NCBI RefSeq assembly: GCF_030409325.1
Contig: NZ_JAUFPR010000001.1
Coordinates: 310,001-374,000, forward strand
Source of the DNA: Mucilaginibacter aquaedulcis
GTDB taxonomy: Bacteria; Bacteroidota; Bacteroidia; Sphingobacteriales; Sphingobacteriaceae
Direction: 5' to 3'
Length of the DNA: 64,000 bases
The stretch's first letter is position 1. Every line of letters starts with the position of its first letter. The position numbers were made by a program, and so were the translations under genes. This document shows, in pieces, positions 54,078 through 63,020 of the stretch. The notes under the pieces were generated by a model, which was not told where the DNA came from, did not search any database, and was given only the letters and a program-made list of their open reading frames with translations.

Positions 54078-56279
54078 TTACAACCCAAAACAAACATACT
54101 CATCGCCAGATTTGCTGCCTATTTTGCCGCCGCCGCAGGCTATTACCACATATTGTTTGCCATCAATACTGTAAGTTGCCGGTGTCGCATAGCCTGCCGC
54201 CGGTAGCTGGGCTTCCCACAATACTTTGCCCGTTTTTTTATCAAAGGCCCGTATCTTTTCGTCTTTAGTGGCCGCTATAAATATCAGCCCTCCTTTGGTC
54301 ACCAGCGGGCCGCCATAATTTTCGGTACCGGTAACCGGGATTCCGCGTTTGGTTAGCTCCGGATATTCGCCAAGCGGCACTTTCCATAATAATTTGCCCG
54401 ATGTAAGGTCGATAGCATTGAGCGTGCCCCATGGTGGTTTAATGCCGGGATAACCGTCTTTATCAACAAAGCGGTTATAACCGGTCATGGTATAGGGAAT
54501 CTCATCCACCAGTTTCTTTTCCTGTTTGGTGCTCGCGGTTCTGTTGGCAACAGGTTCTTTGGCTACCACTTTAGCGGCTTTTTCATCGGGTAATTTCAGC
54601 AGGAACGCCAGCAGGGCCTTTTTATCGGCCGGGGCAATTTGTTTAAAGGATGGCATCATATTACGGCCATTGGCAATGATCTGGCTTACTTGGTCTTCCT
54701 TATATTTTTTGCCGATATTAACCAACGATGGGTATGAGGTACCGTTGCCCTTCAACTCGGGGCCATGGCAGGCCAGGCAGTTTTTATTGTAGATCATCTG
54801 CCCGATACCCTTCAGCGACTGATCGCCGGTTGATTTAGGTACAGCTATCATTACCTGCGCCCAGGGCATCTCCGAACTGTTTACATACATGATCTTGGTT
54901 TCGGCATCAACCGCTGCTCCGCCCCATTCTCCGCCGCCATCAAAACCCGGAAATATCCAACCTCCTGCCTTACTTGGCGGTGTAAACATGAGGCGGTTTT
55001 TAACCTGATTATACTTCTGCATCATATCCTGATGCGTTTCGGGCGACAGATCAGTTACATCCTCCGGATTAAACATCTGTCTTGCAAAAGGCTGTGGCAA
55101 AGTAGGTATAGGCTGCGTTGGCCATGCCTGCTCGCCGGGCAGCGCCAGCGTAGGTACAGGCTTTTCAACTATCGGAAATATGGGTTCTCCGTTTGTTCTG
55201 TCGAACATAAAAATATAACCATGCTTGGTGATCTGCGCCACGGCATCAACCTGCTTACCATTATGGTTGATAGTTACCAGGTTGGGATTGGCAGACAGGT
55301 CACGATCCCACAGATCATGATGTACCACCTGGAAATGCCATTTCAGTTTACCAGTAGCAGCATCCAAAGCCAATAAAGTATTACTGAACAGATTTTTCCC
55401 CTTGCGAAAACCGCCATAAAAATCACCACCGACAGAGCCCGTTGGGATATATACAATACCCCGCTTCTCATCCAAAGCCATACCGGCCCAACTGTTAGCC
55501 CCGCCAAATTTTTTCCAGGCGGCAGTATCCTTCCATGTTTCATAGCCCTTTTCGCCCGGATGCGGGATGGTATGGAATATCCACCGCAGTTTACCCGTAA
55601 CCGCATCATAAGCCCTGATATGCCCCGGCGCAGCATCGGCTGATTCAGCTACGCGGGTACCTACGATAAACAGATCTTTGTAAACCACTCCAGGTGTTGT
55701 ACCCGCCACAAATGATTTGGTTTCGCGACCCAGATCTTTAGTCAGGTCGATAAATCCGTCCTTGCCAAACGAGCGTACTGGTTTACCCGTTTGCACGTCA
55801 ATGGCGAATGTTTTGGCCCCTACACTGTAAAAAATGCGTTTTTGGTAGCCACTATGGTCTTGCCAGTAAATTACTCCCCGGCTTACCTTGTAATAAGCCA
55901 TGGGGTCGCCGTTGTTAGTGGTATCTTCTTTAGCTGGATCAAACAACCATTTTTGAGTGCCCGTTGCCGCATCCAAAGCAAACAATTTCAGCTTAGGGCT
56001 GGTGCCGTATAGCATACCATCAACCATGATAGGGTTACACTGGTTTTGGCTGCGGTTGGCGGTATCCTTGTCATGAGTGCTATAAGTCCAAACCTGTTTT
56101 AGCTGCTTTACATTACTAAGGTTGATCTCTTCATTTGATGAATAACGATTGCCTTCCTTACCACCCGCATAAGCGGGCCAGCCACTGTATGTATCCGCCT
56201 CGGCAACAGGTTCATTTTTACAGGAGCTATAGCATACCACTGTTAAAACAGTACATAAAGAGATCAGCTTCACTTTCAT
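54078..56279 (-). CDS. PQQ-dependent dehydrogenase lipoprotein with inserted cytochrome c domain
   Basis: This 733-residue protein is a lipoprotein (lipobox CYSSC at about residue 20) with an eight-bladed quinoprotein propeller (SGWPAYAGGKEGNRYS, DAATGTQKWLFD, VVHHDLWDRDLSANPNLV). A c-type cytochrome domain with CLACH (Cys501, Cys504, His505) and Met in NMMPSF lies inside the chain, before the last propeller blades, not at an end. It should oxidise a sugar or alcohol in the periplasm with PQQ and pass electrons through the heme. No PQQ synthesis genes are in the window. It is 18 bases after the DUF885-like gene. Confidence 0.92.
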   Translation of the reverse strand: MKVKLISLCTVLTVVCYSSCKNEPVAEADTYSGWPAYAGGKEGNRYSSNEEINLSNVKQLKQVWTYSTHDKDTANRSQNQCNPIMVDGMLYGTSPKLKLFALDAATGTQKWLFDPAKEDTTNNGDPMAYYKVSRGVIYWQDHSGYQKRIFYSVGAKTFAIDVQTGKPVRSFGKDGFIDLTKDLGRETKSFVAGTTPGVVYKDLFIVGTRVAESADAAPGHIRAYDAVTGKLRWIFHTIPHPGEKGYETWKDTAAWKKFGGANSWAGMALDEKRGIVYIPTGSVGGDFYGGFRKGKNLFSNTLLALDAATGKLKWHFQVVHHDLWDRDLSANPNLVTINHNGKQVDAVAQITKHGYIFMFDRTNGEPIFPIVEKPVPTLALPGEQAWPTQPIPTLPQPFARQMFNPEDVTDLSPETHQDMMQKYNQVKNRLMFTPPSKAGGWIFPGFDGGGEWGGAAVDAETKIMYVNSSEMPWAQVMIAVPKSTGDQSLKGIGQMIYNKNCLACHGPELKGNGTSYPSLVNIGKKYKEDQVSQIIANGRNMMPSFKQIAPADKKALLAFLLKLPDEKAAKVVAKEPVANRTASTKQEKKLVDEIPYTMTGYNRFVDKDGYPGIKPPWGTLNAIDLTSGKLLWKVPLGEYPELTKRGIPVTGTENYGGPLVTKGGLIFIAATKDEKIRAFDKKTGKVLWEAQLPAAGYATPATYSIDGKQYVVIACGGGKIGSKSGDEYVCFGL

Positions 56280-56297
56280 GACAAGGGTATTTAGGTT

Positions 56298-57608
56298 TTA
56301 TTTATTGATCAAACTGGCCGGGGTCACTTCATTGCTCAGCAACTTGCCGAATAGTTCCCAGCGTTTCTCGGGTGTTTTGGCAGTACCGCCGTTGCGTTCA
56401 ACGTAGTTTTTGACAAGGTCCTGCCCGTAGTTGTAGTTTATTACATAGCTACGGTATTTTTTGATAAAGCTCAGGGATTTATCAGCTGTTTCATCGTTCA
56501 TGAGGCAGTACTTAGTGAGGTAGTTCCGGGCCTTATCGCGCGATAGGGTATTGTTGATGAGTCCCCTTGCGGCCTCGTTACGCGCATAATTTAAACTACC
56601 TTTTATAGCCAGCGCCTTAAAATACAGATCGATACCGACAGTATCTAAACCGGCCAATGGCAGCAGTACCGTTTTGGCGAACTTCACCTTATCATCCCCC
56701 GGGAAAGCCACTTCAATACCGTAGTTAGCACTCCCCTCTGCAATTAATGATTGAGGGCTGAACAGCGGGTACATCGAAATCTCAACCCAGCCTTTATCAT
56801 GGTAAAGGTGTTTCTCCAACAGCATGTTATACACGTGATGGCCGGGATAGCTTTCATGACTGCCTACATCAATGGCCCTGTCAATAAATACTTTCAGGTC
56901 GGTATTTATTTGTACCGTGCTCTTGTAATTGCCTTTGTACCAGTTGTAGCCGCTCCATGGTTTGTCTGTTACATACTCCAGCGTAAAACTTTCGCCGGCA
57001 GGCAATTTGTAGTGGGCCAATGTACGTTTGCGGGCCTCGGCAATGGCAGCCTGCATCACAGCATCCAGCTTATCTTTGGGGATAATAAATTTATTGGCCA
57101 GCTTTTGAAATCGGTCATTTACACGCCCTTTGCCTGGTAATATGCTATCCAGCTGGGCTATCTGGGCCTTAAAATAATCTTCATTGTAAACCGGTGCCGC
57201 TACGCCAAACAGTTCTCTTGACTCCTCATCAAAGGGGCGTTCCTCGCCCGAGAAAATACGTATCCGACGGCTAAAGGCAACCAGCTGATCGGCTATCCAG
57301 CTGGCCCGCATTTTATTGGTATCAATTGTTGATGAGGTGGCTATAACTTTCAACTCGTTCATCAGGCTGTTGGCATTGGCCAGCAGGCTATCCTTCGGAA
57401 AATCCTTTAGTGGCTCCTGCCTTGGCTTCAGCGAATCGGGACCGTAGTAGGCATCCACAAAATCGGTATCGTATTGGCCTATGCTGAGGCCCAGCCTTAC
57501 GTATTCGGTTGCCAGGCTGTTTAGTTTTTTATTTTCGAGATCCTGAGCCGGGTTGTTATGGCATGAAAGCATAAAAATCACAGGCAAAAAAATCAGTAGT
57601 TTCCTCAT
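56298..57608 (-). CDS. DUF885-family putative metallopeptidase lipoprotein
   Basis: Starting at 57608 the protein has 436 residues and a lipobox (FMLSC, Cys at 16). The HESYPGHH motif matches the HExxxxGH-like zinc site of the DUF885 family, with a later Glu in LIAEGSANYGIEVAFP. The rest is mainly helical. The family is predicted to be metal-dependent peptidases; substrate and activity are unproven. It is directly upstream of the PQQ dehydrogenase gene (18 bases), so the two are likely one transcript, and both would be membrane-anchored. Confidence 0.85.
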   Translation of the reverse strand: MRKLLIFLPVIFMLSCHNNPAQDLENKKLNSLATEYVRLGLSIGQYDTDFVDAYYGPDSLKPRQEPLKDFPKDSLLANANSLMNELKVIATSSTIDTNKMRASWIADQLVAFSRRIRIFSGEERPFDEESRELFGVAAPVYNEDYFKAQIAQLDSILPGKGRVNDRFQKLANKFIIPKDKLDAVMQAAIAEARKRTLAHYKLPAGESFTLEYVTDKPWSGYNWYKGNYKSTVQINTDLKVFIDRAIDVGSHESYPGHHVYNMLLEKHLYHDKGWVEISMYPLFSPQSLIAEGSANYGIEVAFPGDDKVKFAKTVLLPLAGLDTVGIDLYFKALAIKGSLNYARNEAARGLINNTLSRDKARNYLTKYCLMNDETADKSLSFIKKYRSYVINYNYGQDLVKNYVERNGGTAKTPEKRWELFGKLLSNEVTPASLINK

Positions 57609-57907
57609 GGTTATGTTATCCGGGTGAAAGTAAATGTTGAACAAGATAATGATTCCATTGTTTACAAAACGAAAACGCTTTCTGAGTGCACCCTCACTTT
57701 TTAAAATTTTATTTTAACACTTTTTGATTCAGAATTGACACAAAATATCCCGGTTTCATTGCAAAAAACTAAGTTTTCTTAATTAAAATACAGATTCCAA
57801 TCACTTTTTAATACGTTTTTGGAGCTTTAAAAAGTATCAACTTATTGATATTCAAATAACTGTTTTAAATTGACAGATTCCGGATCATTTTCATCCTTAA
57901 CCAAACA

Positions 57908-57939
57908 GCCCTGTCCTCTTTGATCAAAGAGAACAGGGC
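57908..57939 (-). terminator. Hairpin after the GH-D gene
   Basis: GCCCTGT...ACAGGGC with an inner TCTTTG/CAAAGA pair forms a long stem with one mismatch. It lies about 180 bases beyond the GH-D stop on the minus strand. The T run is weak. Confidence 0.55.
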
Positions 57940-57999
57940 CGCTGTGTTTTGTAAATATACGAAAATTTGCCGGCATGGCCTAATCAGCCGGCACCAGAA

Positions 58000-58100
58000 T
58001 CATGATTAAAAATCCTCTAATCCAACAAATCAGTTTAATCGTGGTTCAGGCAACAGTTCGCGATTGCTTCGTCGCTCCTCCTCGCAATAGCAAATTTTCC
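58000..58100. repeat. Interspersed repeat-like segment
   Basis: The words aaaaatcctctaatcc, gtggttcaggcaac and gcgattgcttcgtcgctcct, ending in ctcgcaat, resemble a dispersed intergenic repeat I know from Bacteroidota genomes. There is no second copy in this window, so the call rests on recall of the family. Confidence 0.4.
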
Positions 58101-58121
58101 AGACACGCACGATGGGTGTAT

Positions 58122-59789
58122 CTACGCCCAGTTAAAATCAACAATCTTATTGTTCAACCTCCATTTATCGGGTTGAATGTTGGTTTCCCAGTCTAAAGGC
58201 TCGCCTACGGGTTGAACTTTGGCAGCCTGGGCAAAGGCTTGTTTTATGGCGGCGCGCTGTTCGGTTCCTAAAGCTTCGGGCTGGGCCGAGATGAAGAGCG
58301 GCGCACCGCTTTCGGCCAGTAATTGCAGCCATTGCTTGTTCCTGTCCCAGCTTATGTGAGTGGTAAGGCCAACGCAATCGCCATCAACGGCATAAAATTT
58401 ATCGTGCTGCGTAAGGCGGAAAGCCAGTGTGTTTACCCCCATTTTGCGGGTGCGCTCCCATTCCTTACCGCTGGTGTCATCGCCTATACGGCAAAGCTCA
58501 AACACCCCTGCCGACAAGTGGCTCATGGTATTACAACCTATGATGTACATGCTGCCCGCAGCTTGGCGGATGGCCCCGTACAGATCATTAATGATCTCGG
58601 CAGTGGTTTTACTGCGGTCGTTAAAGTTCCAGTTGGGTGCGGTAATACTGTCTTTCATATCAAAACCCCAGCGGCCTGTGATATCATAGGTACTGAAGTC
58701 GTGTTTCACCATATCATAACCCCATTGCTTGTAAACCTCAAAATTGTGTTTAATGCGTTCTATATTTTCGGGAATTGTAGGGTCGAGCACCGGGTTCTTC
58801 GGATCGTCGCGGCCCGGTATTTTGGGAGCCAGCAAACTGGCCTTTTCATCATGTTTGGCACACAACGGGCGCATCCACAAACCGGGGCGCATACCCAGGT
58901 TCTTGATCTCGTTGCCAAGCAGGTGCATATCCTTAAACTTATCGTTCGGTTTTGAAAAATCATCGTTCCAGCCGCCATCTCCCGGCAGCAACGGCGAATA
59001 CTGCGCCCAGCCTGCATCCACTACCGAAAACGGGCGGTTATGCGTATCGGTAACCAGCTCGGCCATCATAGCGGTGGTTTTCTTGATCAGATCAAATGAG
59101 TTATTGCCATAGGCAAAATACCAATCGTTAATGCCATAAACCGGCTGTTTAGGCAAACGCGGATTCGGGCACATCATGCCGCAGAACCTGCGGGTAGTAT
59201 AAAAAGCGTTTTCTCCGGGCCTGCCGTTAGTGGTGATCACATCCGCAGCATGCAGCTCGCGCGAGCCTAACAACACTCCGTTACCTCCCGAATGGGTATC
59301 CAACGTTAGCTCCAGGCTATCATTGGTGAGGCCCCACCAGCAAATACTTTTGCAGCCGGTTTTTACCCCGAAGCAGGCGGTTTGCTTATCGTCGTGAATG
59401 ATTACATACCACGGATTTTTAACCCCATCGGGTTTAGTTTTCCATTGCAGATCGCCATAGGAGCGTTCCCAATGGTCGCCCAGAAATTTGGAATTCGGCG
59501 ACAGGTTATGTTTCCACTTTAAACGTACCGCGTTTAATTGCTGCGTTGGCGAACTCACAAACACACCCTTGGCATCGCCGCTATTTTTGAGCCTAAGGCT
59601 GATGTCTTTATGAGTAAATACGTTGCCGTTAGTACCTTCCAGCTTAAACCATTCCTCGCCCGATTGCGCCCAAACCTCGTCGGGAGCGTTGACAGCGGTG
59701 GTTAATGTTGATGTTGCATGAGTAATACGGCTAAATAAAGCAGCTGCCGCGGTAGTGGTTGAAAGTTTAATAAAGTGTCGCCTTTGCAT
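58122..59789 (-). CDS. Clan GH-D (GH27/GH36-like) glycoside hydrolase with Tat-like signal
   Basis: Starting at 59789 the protein has 555 residues and opens with MQRRHFIKLSTTTAAAALF, a Tat-like signal. A beta-sandwich part is followed by a TIM barrel with FSVVDAGW, GMRPGLWMRPL, the predicted nucleophile Asp in YDMVKHDFST, and the predicted acid/base Asp in CRIGDDTSG. This order fits clan GH-D, which holds alpha-galactosidases and related enzymes, but the fit to one family is not tight, so the substrate is open. It is monocistronic. Confidence 0.8.
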   Translation of the reverse strand: MQRRHFIKLSTTTAAAALFSRITHATSTLTTAVNAPDEVWAQSGEEWFKLEGTNGNVFTHKDISLRLKNSGDAKGVFVSSPTQQLNAVRLKWKHNLSPNSKFLGDHWERSYGDLQWKTKPDGVKNPWYVIIHDDKQTACFGVKTGCKSICWWGLTNDSLELTLDTHSGGNGVLLGSRELHAADVITTNGRPGENAFYTTRRFCGMMCPNPRLPKQPVYGINDWYFAYGNNSFDLIKKTTAMMAELVTDTHNRPFSVVDAGWAQYSPLLPGDGGWNDDFSKPNDKFKDMHLLGNEIKNLGMRPGLWMRPLCAKHDEKASLLAPKIPGRDDPKNPVLDPTIPENIERIKHNFEVYKQWGYDMVKHDFSTYDITGRWGFDMKDSITAPNWNFNDRSKTTAEIINDLYGAIRQAAGSMYIIGCNTMSHLSAGVFELCRIGDDTSGKEWERTRKMGVNTLAFRLTQHDKFYAVDGDCVGLTTHISWDRNKQWLQLLAESGAPLFISAQPEALGTEQRAAIKQAFAQAAKVQPVGEPLDWETNIQPDKWRLNNKIVDFNWA

Positions 59790-59912
59790 AGTAAGATATT
59801 GGTTATACAACAATACTAAAAGGTTTCAGCTATTGGAAATGATTTTTCTTTTTTGTCTGAACCTGGATTGGGGGGTTGAAGGGGGTAGCGTGATTTTATT
59901 TCCCCTCCTGCT

Positions 59913-60027
59913 TACCGCAAGCGTCCCGCTTGTGGTAAGCAGGACAGTTTTCTGATCTTCAAATTATACGACAAGCAGGACAGTTTTCTAATTTACAAAT
60001 TATACCACAAGCGGGACGCTTGCGGTA
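59913..60027. repeat. Inverted-repeat element flanking two tandem 36-bp units
   Basis: The 25-bp left end (59913-59937) and right end (60003-60027) are exact reverse complements (TACCGCAAGCGTCCCGCTTG...). Each end can also fold by itself into a 9-bp stem with one G-T pair and a 3-base loop. Between them lie two 36-bp direct repeats (59937-59972 and 59973-60008), the second differing from the first at four positions. The structure is like a REP/BIME element. Confidence 0.8.
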
Positions 60028-60106
60028 GCGGAAGATATTTTATGCCGTTGTTGGTGTTGTCACCAACAATTTCTTTATCAAACATAGCATATTAAGTAAT
60101 CATGCG

Positions 60107-60174
60107 ATAAGCTTTCAGCTTACTTCAGCTGGAAGCTGAAACCATGTTAACCACGGGTTTCAAACCCGCGGTAA
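60107..60174. repeat. Two short hairpins
   Basis: Around 60107-60140 TTTCAGCTT and AAGCTGAAA frame a small hairpin. Around 60149-60172 a near-perfect palindrome ACCACGGGTTT / AAACCCGCGGT follows. These add two more folded elements to the repeat nest. Confidence 0.5.
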
Positions 60175-60198
60175 CTATGAATATTTAATACAAAAAAA

Positions 60199-60317
60199 TG
60201 TCATTTCGATAGAGCATGAGCGGGTATGAGCGTCGTGCGAAAGAGAAATCTTCTATAATATACAAGGCGAATTTACAGGGAGTACAAGATTTCTCCTCGT
60301 TCCTCGTCGAAATGACA
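60199..60317. repeat. 119-bp palindromic repeat (TGTCATTTCGA ends)
   Basis: The ends TGTCATTTCGA (60199-60209) and TCGAAATGACA (60307-60317) are exact reverse complements. Inside, GAGAAATCTT (60243-60252) and AAGATTTCTC (60286-60295) are also exact. The element can fold into one long hairpin, as in small non-autonomous palindromic repeats common between genes in Bacteroidota. Confidence 0.75.
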
Positions 60318-60343
60318 ACGTTTTGTTATTTCCGGTATCTCAC

Positions 60344-61642
60344 TTAAAACCAAACCGTAAACTCCGTTTGCCTTTCCTCTACCGTTTTCAAGCTAAATTC
60401 AAAACCGTGATTAAGCAGTATTTCGCGTACCAGGGTCAGCCCAATGCCCTGGCCATCTTTTTTGGTGCTGAAGAAGGGTGAAAAGAGGTTGGCATTTTGT
60501 TCGGCGCTGATGCCTTTGCCGGTATCGGTGATCACCAGTTTTTTTGCTGATGGTGTTATGGTAAATGTTACTGTGCCCTTATCCTCGTGTGCTTCGATTG
60601 CGTTTTTTACAATATTGATGAGCGCCTGTTCCAGTTGCTGTTCATCGGCCATGATGTTCATATCGGTTTCGGGGAGGTTAAATTCAAACCCTACTCCTTT
60701 TTCCTGGGCTTTGATGCTCATGAGTTTGGCTACAGCATTTATCACCTTTTGCAGCACAATAGGTTGTTTGTTGGCCGGCGGAAGTTTTACCAGATCGGCA
60801 AAGTTGCGCATGAAAAGGTTGAGGTTCTGATTGCGGTCCATGGCTACCTGGAGGGCATCTTTCAGGGTATCAAAGTCATGGCTTTGCCAAAGCCGGTCGG
60901 TTTTCATGGCCGATTGCATAATGGAGTTTACCGGACCAATGGTATTATTCACCTCGTGCGCCATCATCCTGATTACCTTGCCGTATACCTTTTTCTCGGC
61001 GGCCAGGATCTCGGCTGTAAGGTCCTCGATCATGATAAAATGACGGGAGAACCCCCTATCTACAAAGTGCGACTTTTGCAGCTTGAACGAGCTTGCCCCA
61101 TCCAGCTTAACCACCGTGGTTTCGCCAGATTTTAATAGCCCCATTTGCTGAAATAAGGGATGTTCCTGTTCATTTACCGACAAACCTATCAACTGTTGCT
61201 CGTTAACCGATAATAGTTGGAGTGCCTTAGGGTTTATCTGCTGAATACGATCATCAAAATCAAGGATCACGATGCCTGTGGGCGAGGTGTATATCAGCTT
61301 CTCCAAAAAAAAATGCTGCTGCTCCTGCCGGGTGCGTTCTGTTCGTAGTTCATCCATCATCTGGTTATAAACGTTTATCAGTTCATCTACCTCGTGCTTG
61401 CCGGTGGGCAAAAACTTTACGTTAAAATCCTTATCCTTAATAGCATCAACACCCTGCATAAGCATTTTTAAAGGCTGTATCAGCTGCATATATAGTTGAA
61501 AGGCTATTACCATGGATATGATGACCACCAGCTCCGAAACGATGAAGAATATTTTGTTTTGATCAAAAATGAAGTAGGTGAGCAGCAGCGTTAACAGGTG
61601 CAATATCACCACAAACAAAATATATTTAGTCCTCAGCTTCAT
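60344..61642 (-). CDS. NtrY-like sensor histidine kinase
   Basis: This 432-residue kinase has two membrane segments near the start (about 8-27 and 33-53), a HAMP-like linker, a PAS domain (about 112-215: LIYTSPTGIVILDFDDRIQQINPKAL), and HisKA with MMAHEVNNTIGPVNS (His229). The ATP-binding domain has NIVKNAIEA and the G box DGQGIGLTLV. It is the partner of the sigma54-type regulator, whose gene it overlaps by 17 bases. The periplasmic loop between the two membrane segments is very short, so it may sense within the membrane or through PAS. Confidence 0.94.
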   Translation of the reverse strand: MKLRTKYILFVVILHLLTLLLTYFIFDQNKIFFIVSELVVIISMVIAFQLYMQLIQPLKMLMQGVDAIKDKDFNVKFLPTGKHEVDELINVYNQMMDELRTERTRQEQQHFFLEKLIYTSPTGIVILDFDDRIQQINPKALQLLSVNEQQLIGLSVNEQEHPLFQQMGLLKSGETTVVKLDGASSFKLQKSHFVDRGFSRHFIMIEDLTAEILAAEKKVYGKVIRMMAHEVNNTIGPVNSIMQSAMKTDRLWQSHDFDTLKDALQVAMDRNQNLNLFMRNFADLVKLPPANKQPIVLQKVINAVAKLMSIKAQEKGVGFEFNLPETDMNIMADEQQLEQALINIVKNAIEAHEDKGTVTFTITPSAKKLVITDTGKGISAEQNANLFSPFFSTKKDGQGIGLTLVREILLNHGFEFSLKTVEERQTEFTVWF

Positions 61643-62999
61643 CGTAGGGTATCTGGTATTTATCTAAGCGGCGGTACAGGGCGCTGCGCGTGAGGCCAAG
61701 CGAGGCCGCCGCCCTGCTTATTTTGTTTTTATGGTAATCCATGGCCCGTTTTATCATCTCCACCTCCACTTGCTCAAGCGTTAGGGTACCCACGCCGGGC
61801 AGCTGCATGTTCCCCTTTTTTACCGGCGATAATTCCAGCTGCGACCGGAAATCATCCACACTTAATTCATCCTTCTTGCTCACCAGTATTGACCGCTCCA
61901 CCAGGTTTTTAAGCTGCCTGATGTTGCCGGGCAATGGCAGCTGCTGCAGCCATTTCATGGCCGCCGGAGCTACCGATAAATTAGGGCGGCTATATATCTC
62001 CTTTAAATTATTAATAAAAAAATTAACCAGCAAGGGAATATCAGTTGGCCGCTCGCGCAGGGCGGGCAGGTAAACGGTGATGAGGTTAATGCGGTATAGC
62101 AAATCTTCGCGAAAGGTAGCCTTGCTCACCATATCGTTCAGGTTTTTGTTGGTGGCGCATACCACCCGCACATCAACCGTTTTGGTACGGCTGCTGCCAA
62201 GCACTTCGTAAGTCCTGTCCTGCAGCACACGCAATAGCTTTACCTGGCTGCTGGCGTCAAGGTCGCCAATTTCATCTAAAAAGATGGTGCCTTTGTTGGC
62301 CATTTCAAACCGGCCGATCCTATCAAACCGGGCATCGGTAAATGCCCCGCGCACATGGCCAAACATCTCGCTTTCAAACAGCGAGGTTGAAATACCGCCC
62401 AAATTCACCTTTATAAAAGGCTTATTGCGGCGCAGGCTATTTTGGTGTATGGCTTCGGCAATAAGCTCTTTGCCGGTACCGCTCTCACCCATAATGAGGA
62501 TGGATGCGTCGGTTGGGGCTACCCTGCCAATGGTTTCCAGAATGTTGAGCATTTTGGGGTCTTCCCCTATAATATGCTGAAAGTTGTAGTTTTTATCGAG
62601 CTGCTTACGAGTACGGTGCTCGGTTTTTTTATCCTGCAGATCAAGCAGGGTTTTAACCGATTGCAGCAGGTATTCGTTGCTCCATGGTTTGTTGATAAAA
62701 TCATTGGCACCCAGTTTCATGCCTTTTACAGCCAGCTCAATACTGCCCCAGCCGGTTATTAATATCACGGGAATGGCCTGGTTTACCTGTTTTATTTCGG
62801 CAAGCAGTTCAAGCCCTTCTCGGCCCGAGGTATCTATCGAAAAATTAAGATCGAGGATGATCAGTTCAGGGTTGTTTTTACGGATGATCTTTAGCGCATC
62901 AACCGGATTTTCGGCACACAGGGCATTATAACCCTCGCTTTTAAGCAGCAGCAGCAGCGAGGTTCGTACAGCCAGATCGTCATCAATTACCAATATCAT
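61626..62999 (-). CDS. Sigma54-type response regulator with GAFTDA loop
   Basis: This 457-residue regulator has a receiver (phospho-accepting Asp50 in LIILDLNF), an AAA+ domain (Walker A GESGTGKE, Walker B TIFLDEIGDL) and a Fis-type helix-turn-helix (RAAASLGLTRSALYRRLDKY). The loop that contacts sigma54 reads GAFTDA (residues 218-223), where most family members have GAFTGA. This variant occurs in other Bacteroidota regulators as I recall, so it may be a lineage form. It sits 21 bases after an FtsX-like permease gene and overlaps the kinase gene, forming a transporter/regulator/kinase operon. Confidence 0.93.
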   Translation of the reverse strand: MILVIDDDLAVRTSLLLLLKSEGYNALCAENPVDALKIIRKNNPELIILDLNFSIDTSGREGLELLAEIKQVNQAIPVILITGWGSIELAVKGMKLGANDFINKPWSNEYLLQSVKTLLDLQDKKTEHRTRKQLDKNYNFQHIIGEDPKMLNILETIGRVAPTDASILIMGESGTGKELIAEAIHQNSLRRNKPFIKVNLGGISTSLFESEMFGHVRGAFTDARFDRIGRFEMANKGTIFLDEIGDLDASSQVKLLRVLQDRTYEVLGSSRTKTVDVRVVCATNKNLNDMVSKATFREDLLYRINLITVYLPALRERPTDIPLLVNFFINNLKEIYSRPNLSVAPAAMKWLQQLPLPGNIRQLKNLVERSILVSKKDELSVDDFRSQLELSPVKKGNMQLPGVGTLTLEQVEVEMIKRAMDYHKNKISRAAASLGLTRSALYRRLDKYQIPYDEAED

Positions 63000-63020
63000 A
63001 AGAGCAGGTTAATATCGTAA

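Larger units (their letters stand above)
57609..58121. other. Intergenic region with hairpins and a repeat-like segment
   Basis: About 513 bases lie between a DUF885 gene start and the end of a GH-D gene. They contain a 32-base hairpin (57908-57939), a TGCCGGC/GCCGGCA hairpin (57968-57993), and a segment at about 58000-58100 of the kind repeated in many Bacteroidota genomes (aaaaatcct...aatc...gtggttcag, then gcgattgcttcgtcgctcctcctcgcaat). No true gene was seen; the frame at 58002-58196 is made of the repeat. Confidence 0.55.
59790..60343. other. Intergenic repeat nest
   Basis: These 554 bases hold no gene that I can support. They contain, in order, an inverted-repeat element with two 36-bp tandem copies (59913-60027), two short hairpins (about 60107-60174) and a 119-bp palindromic repeat (60199-60317). 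Each is described separately. Confidence 0.6.

Noticed and set aside
58002..58196. Small plus-strand frame after the hairpins
   Set aside because: It consists mainly of a repeat-like segment and the end of the opposing glycosidase gene.
59829..60340. Insertion sequence or CRISPR array in the repeat nest
   Set aside because: There is no transposase frame, no target-site duplication I can identify, and the two tandem 36-bp units abut without spacers.
60587..61135. Long frame opposite the NtrY-like kinase
   Set aside because: It is an antisense shadow of the well-supported kinase gene.
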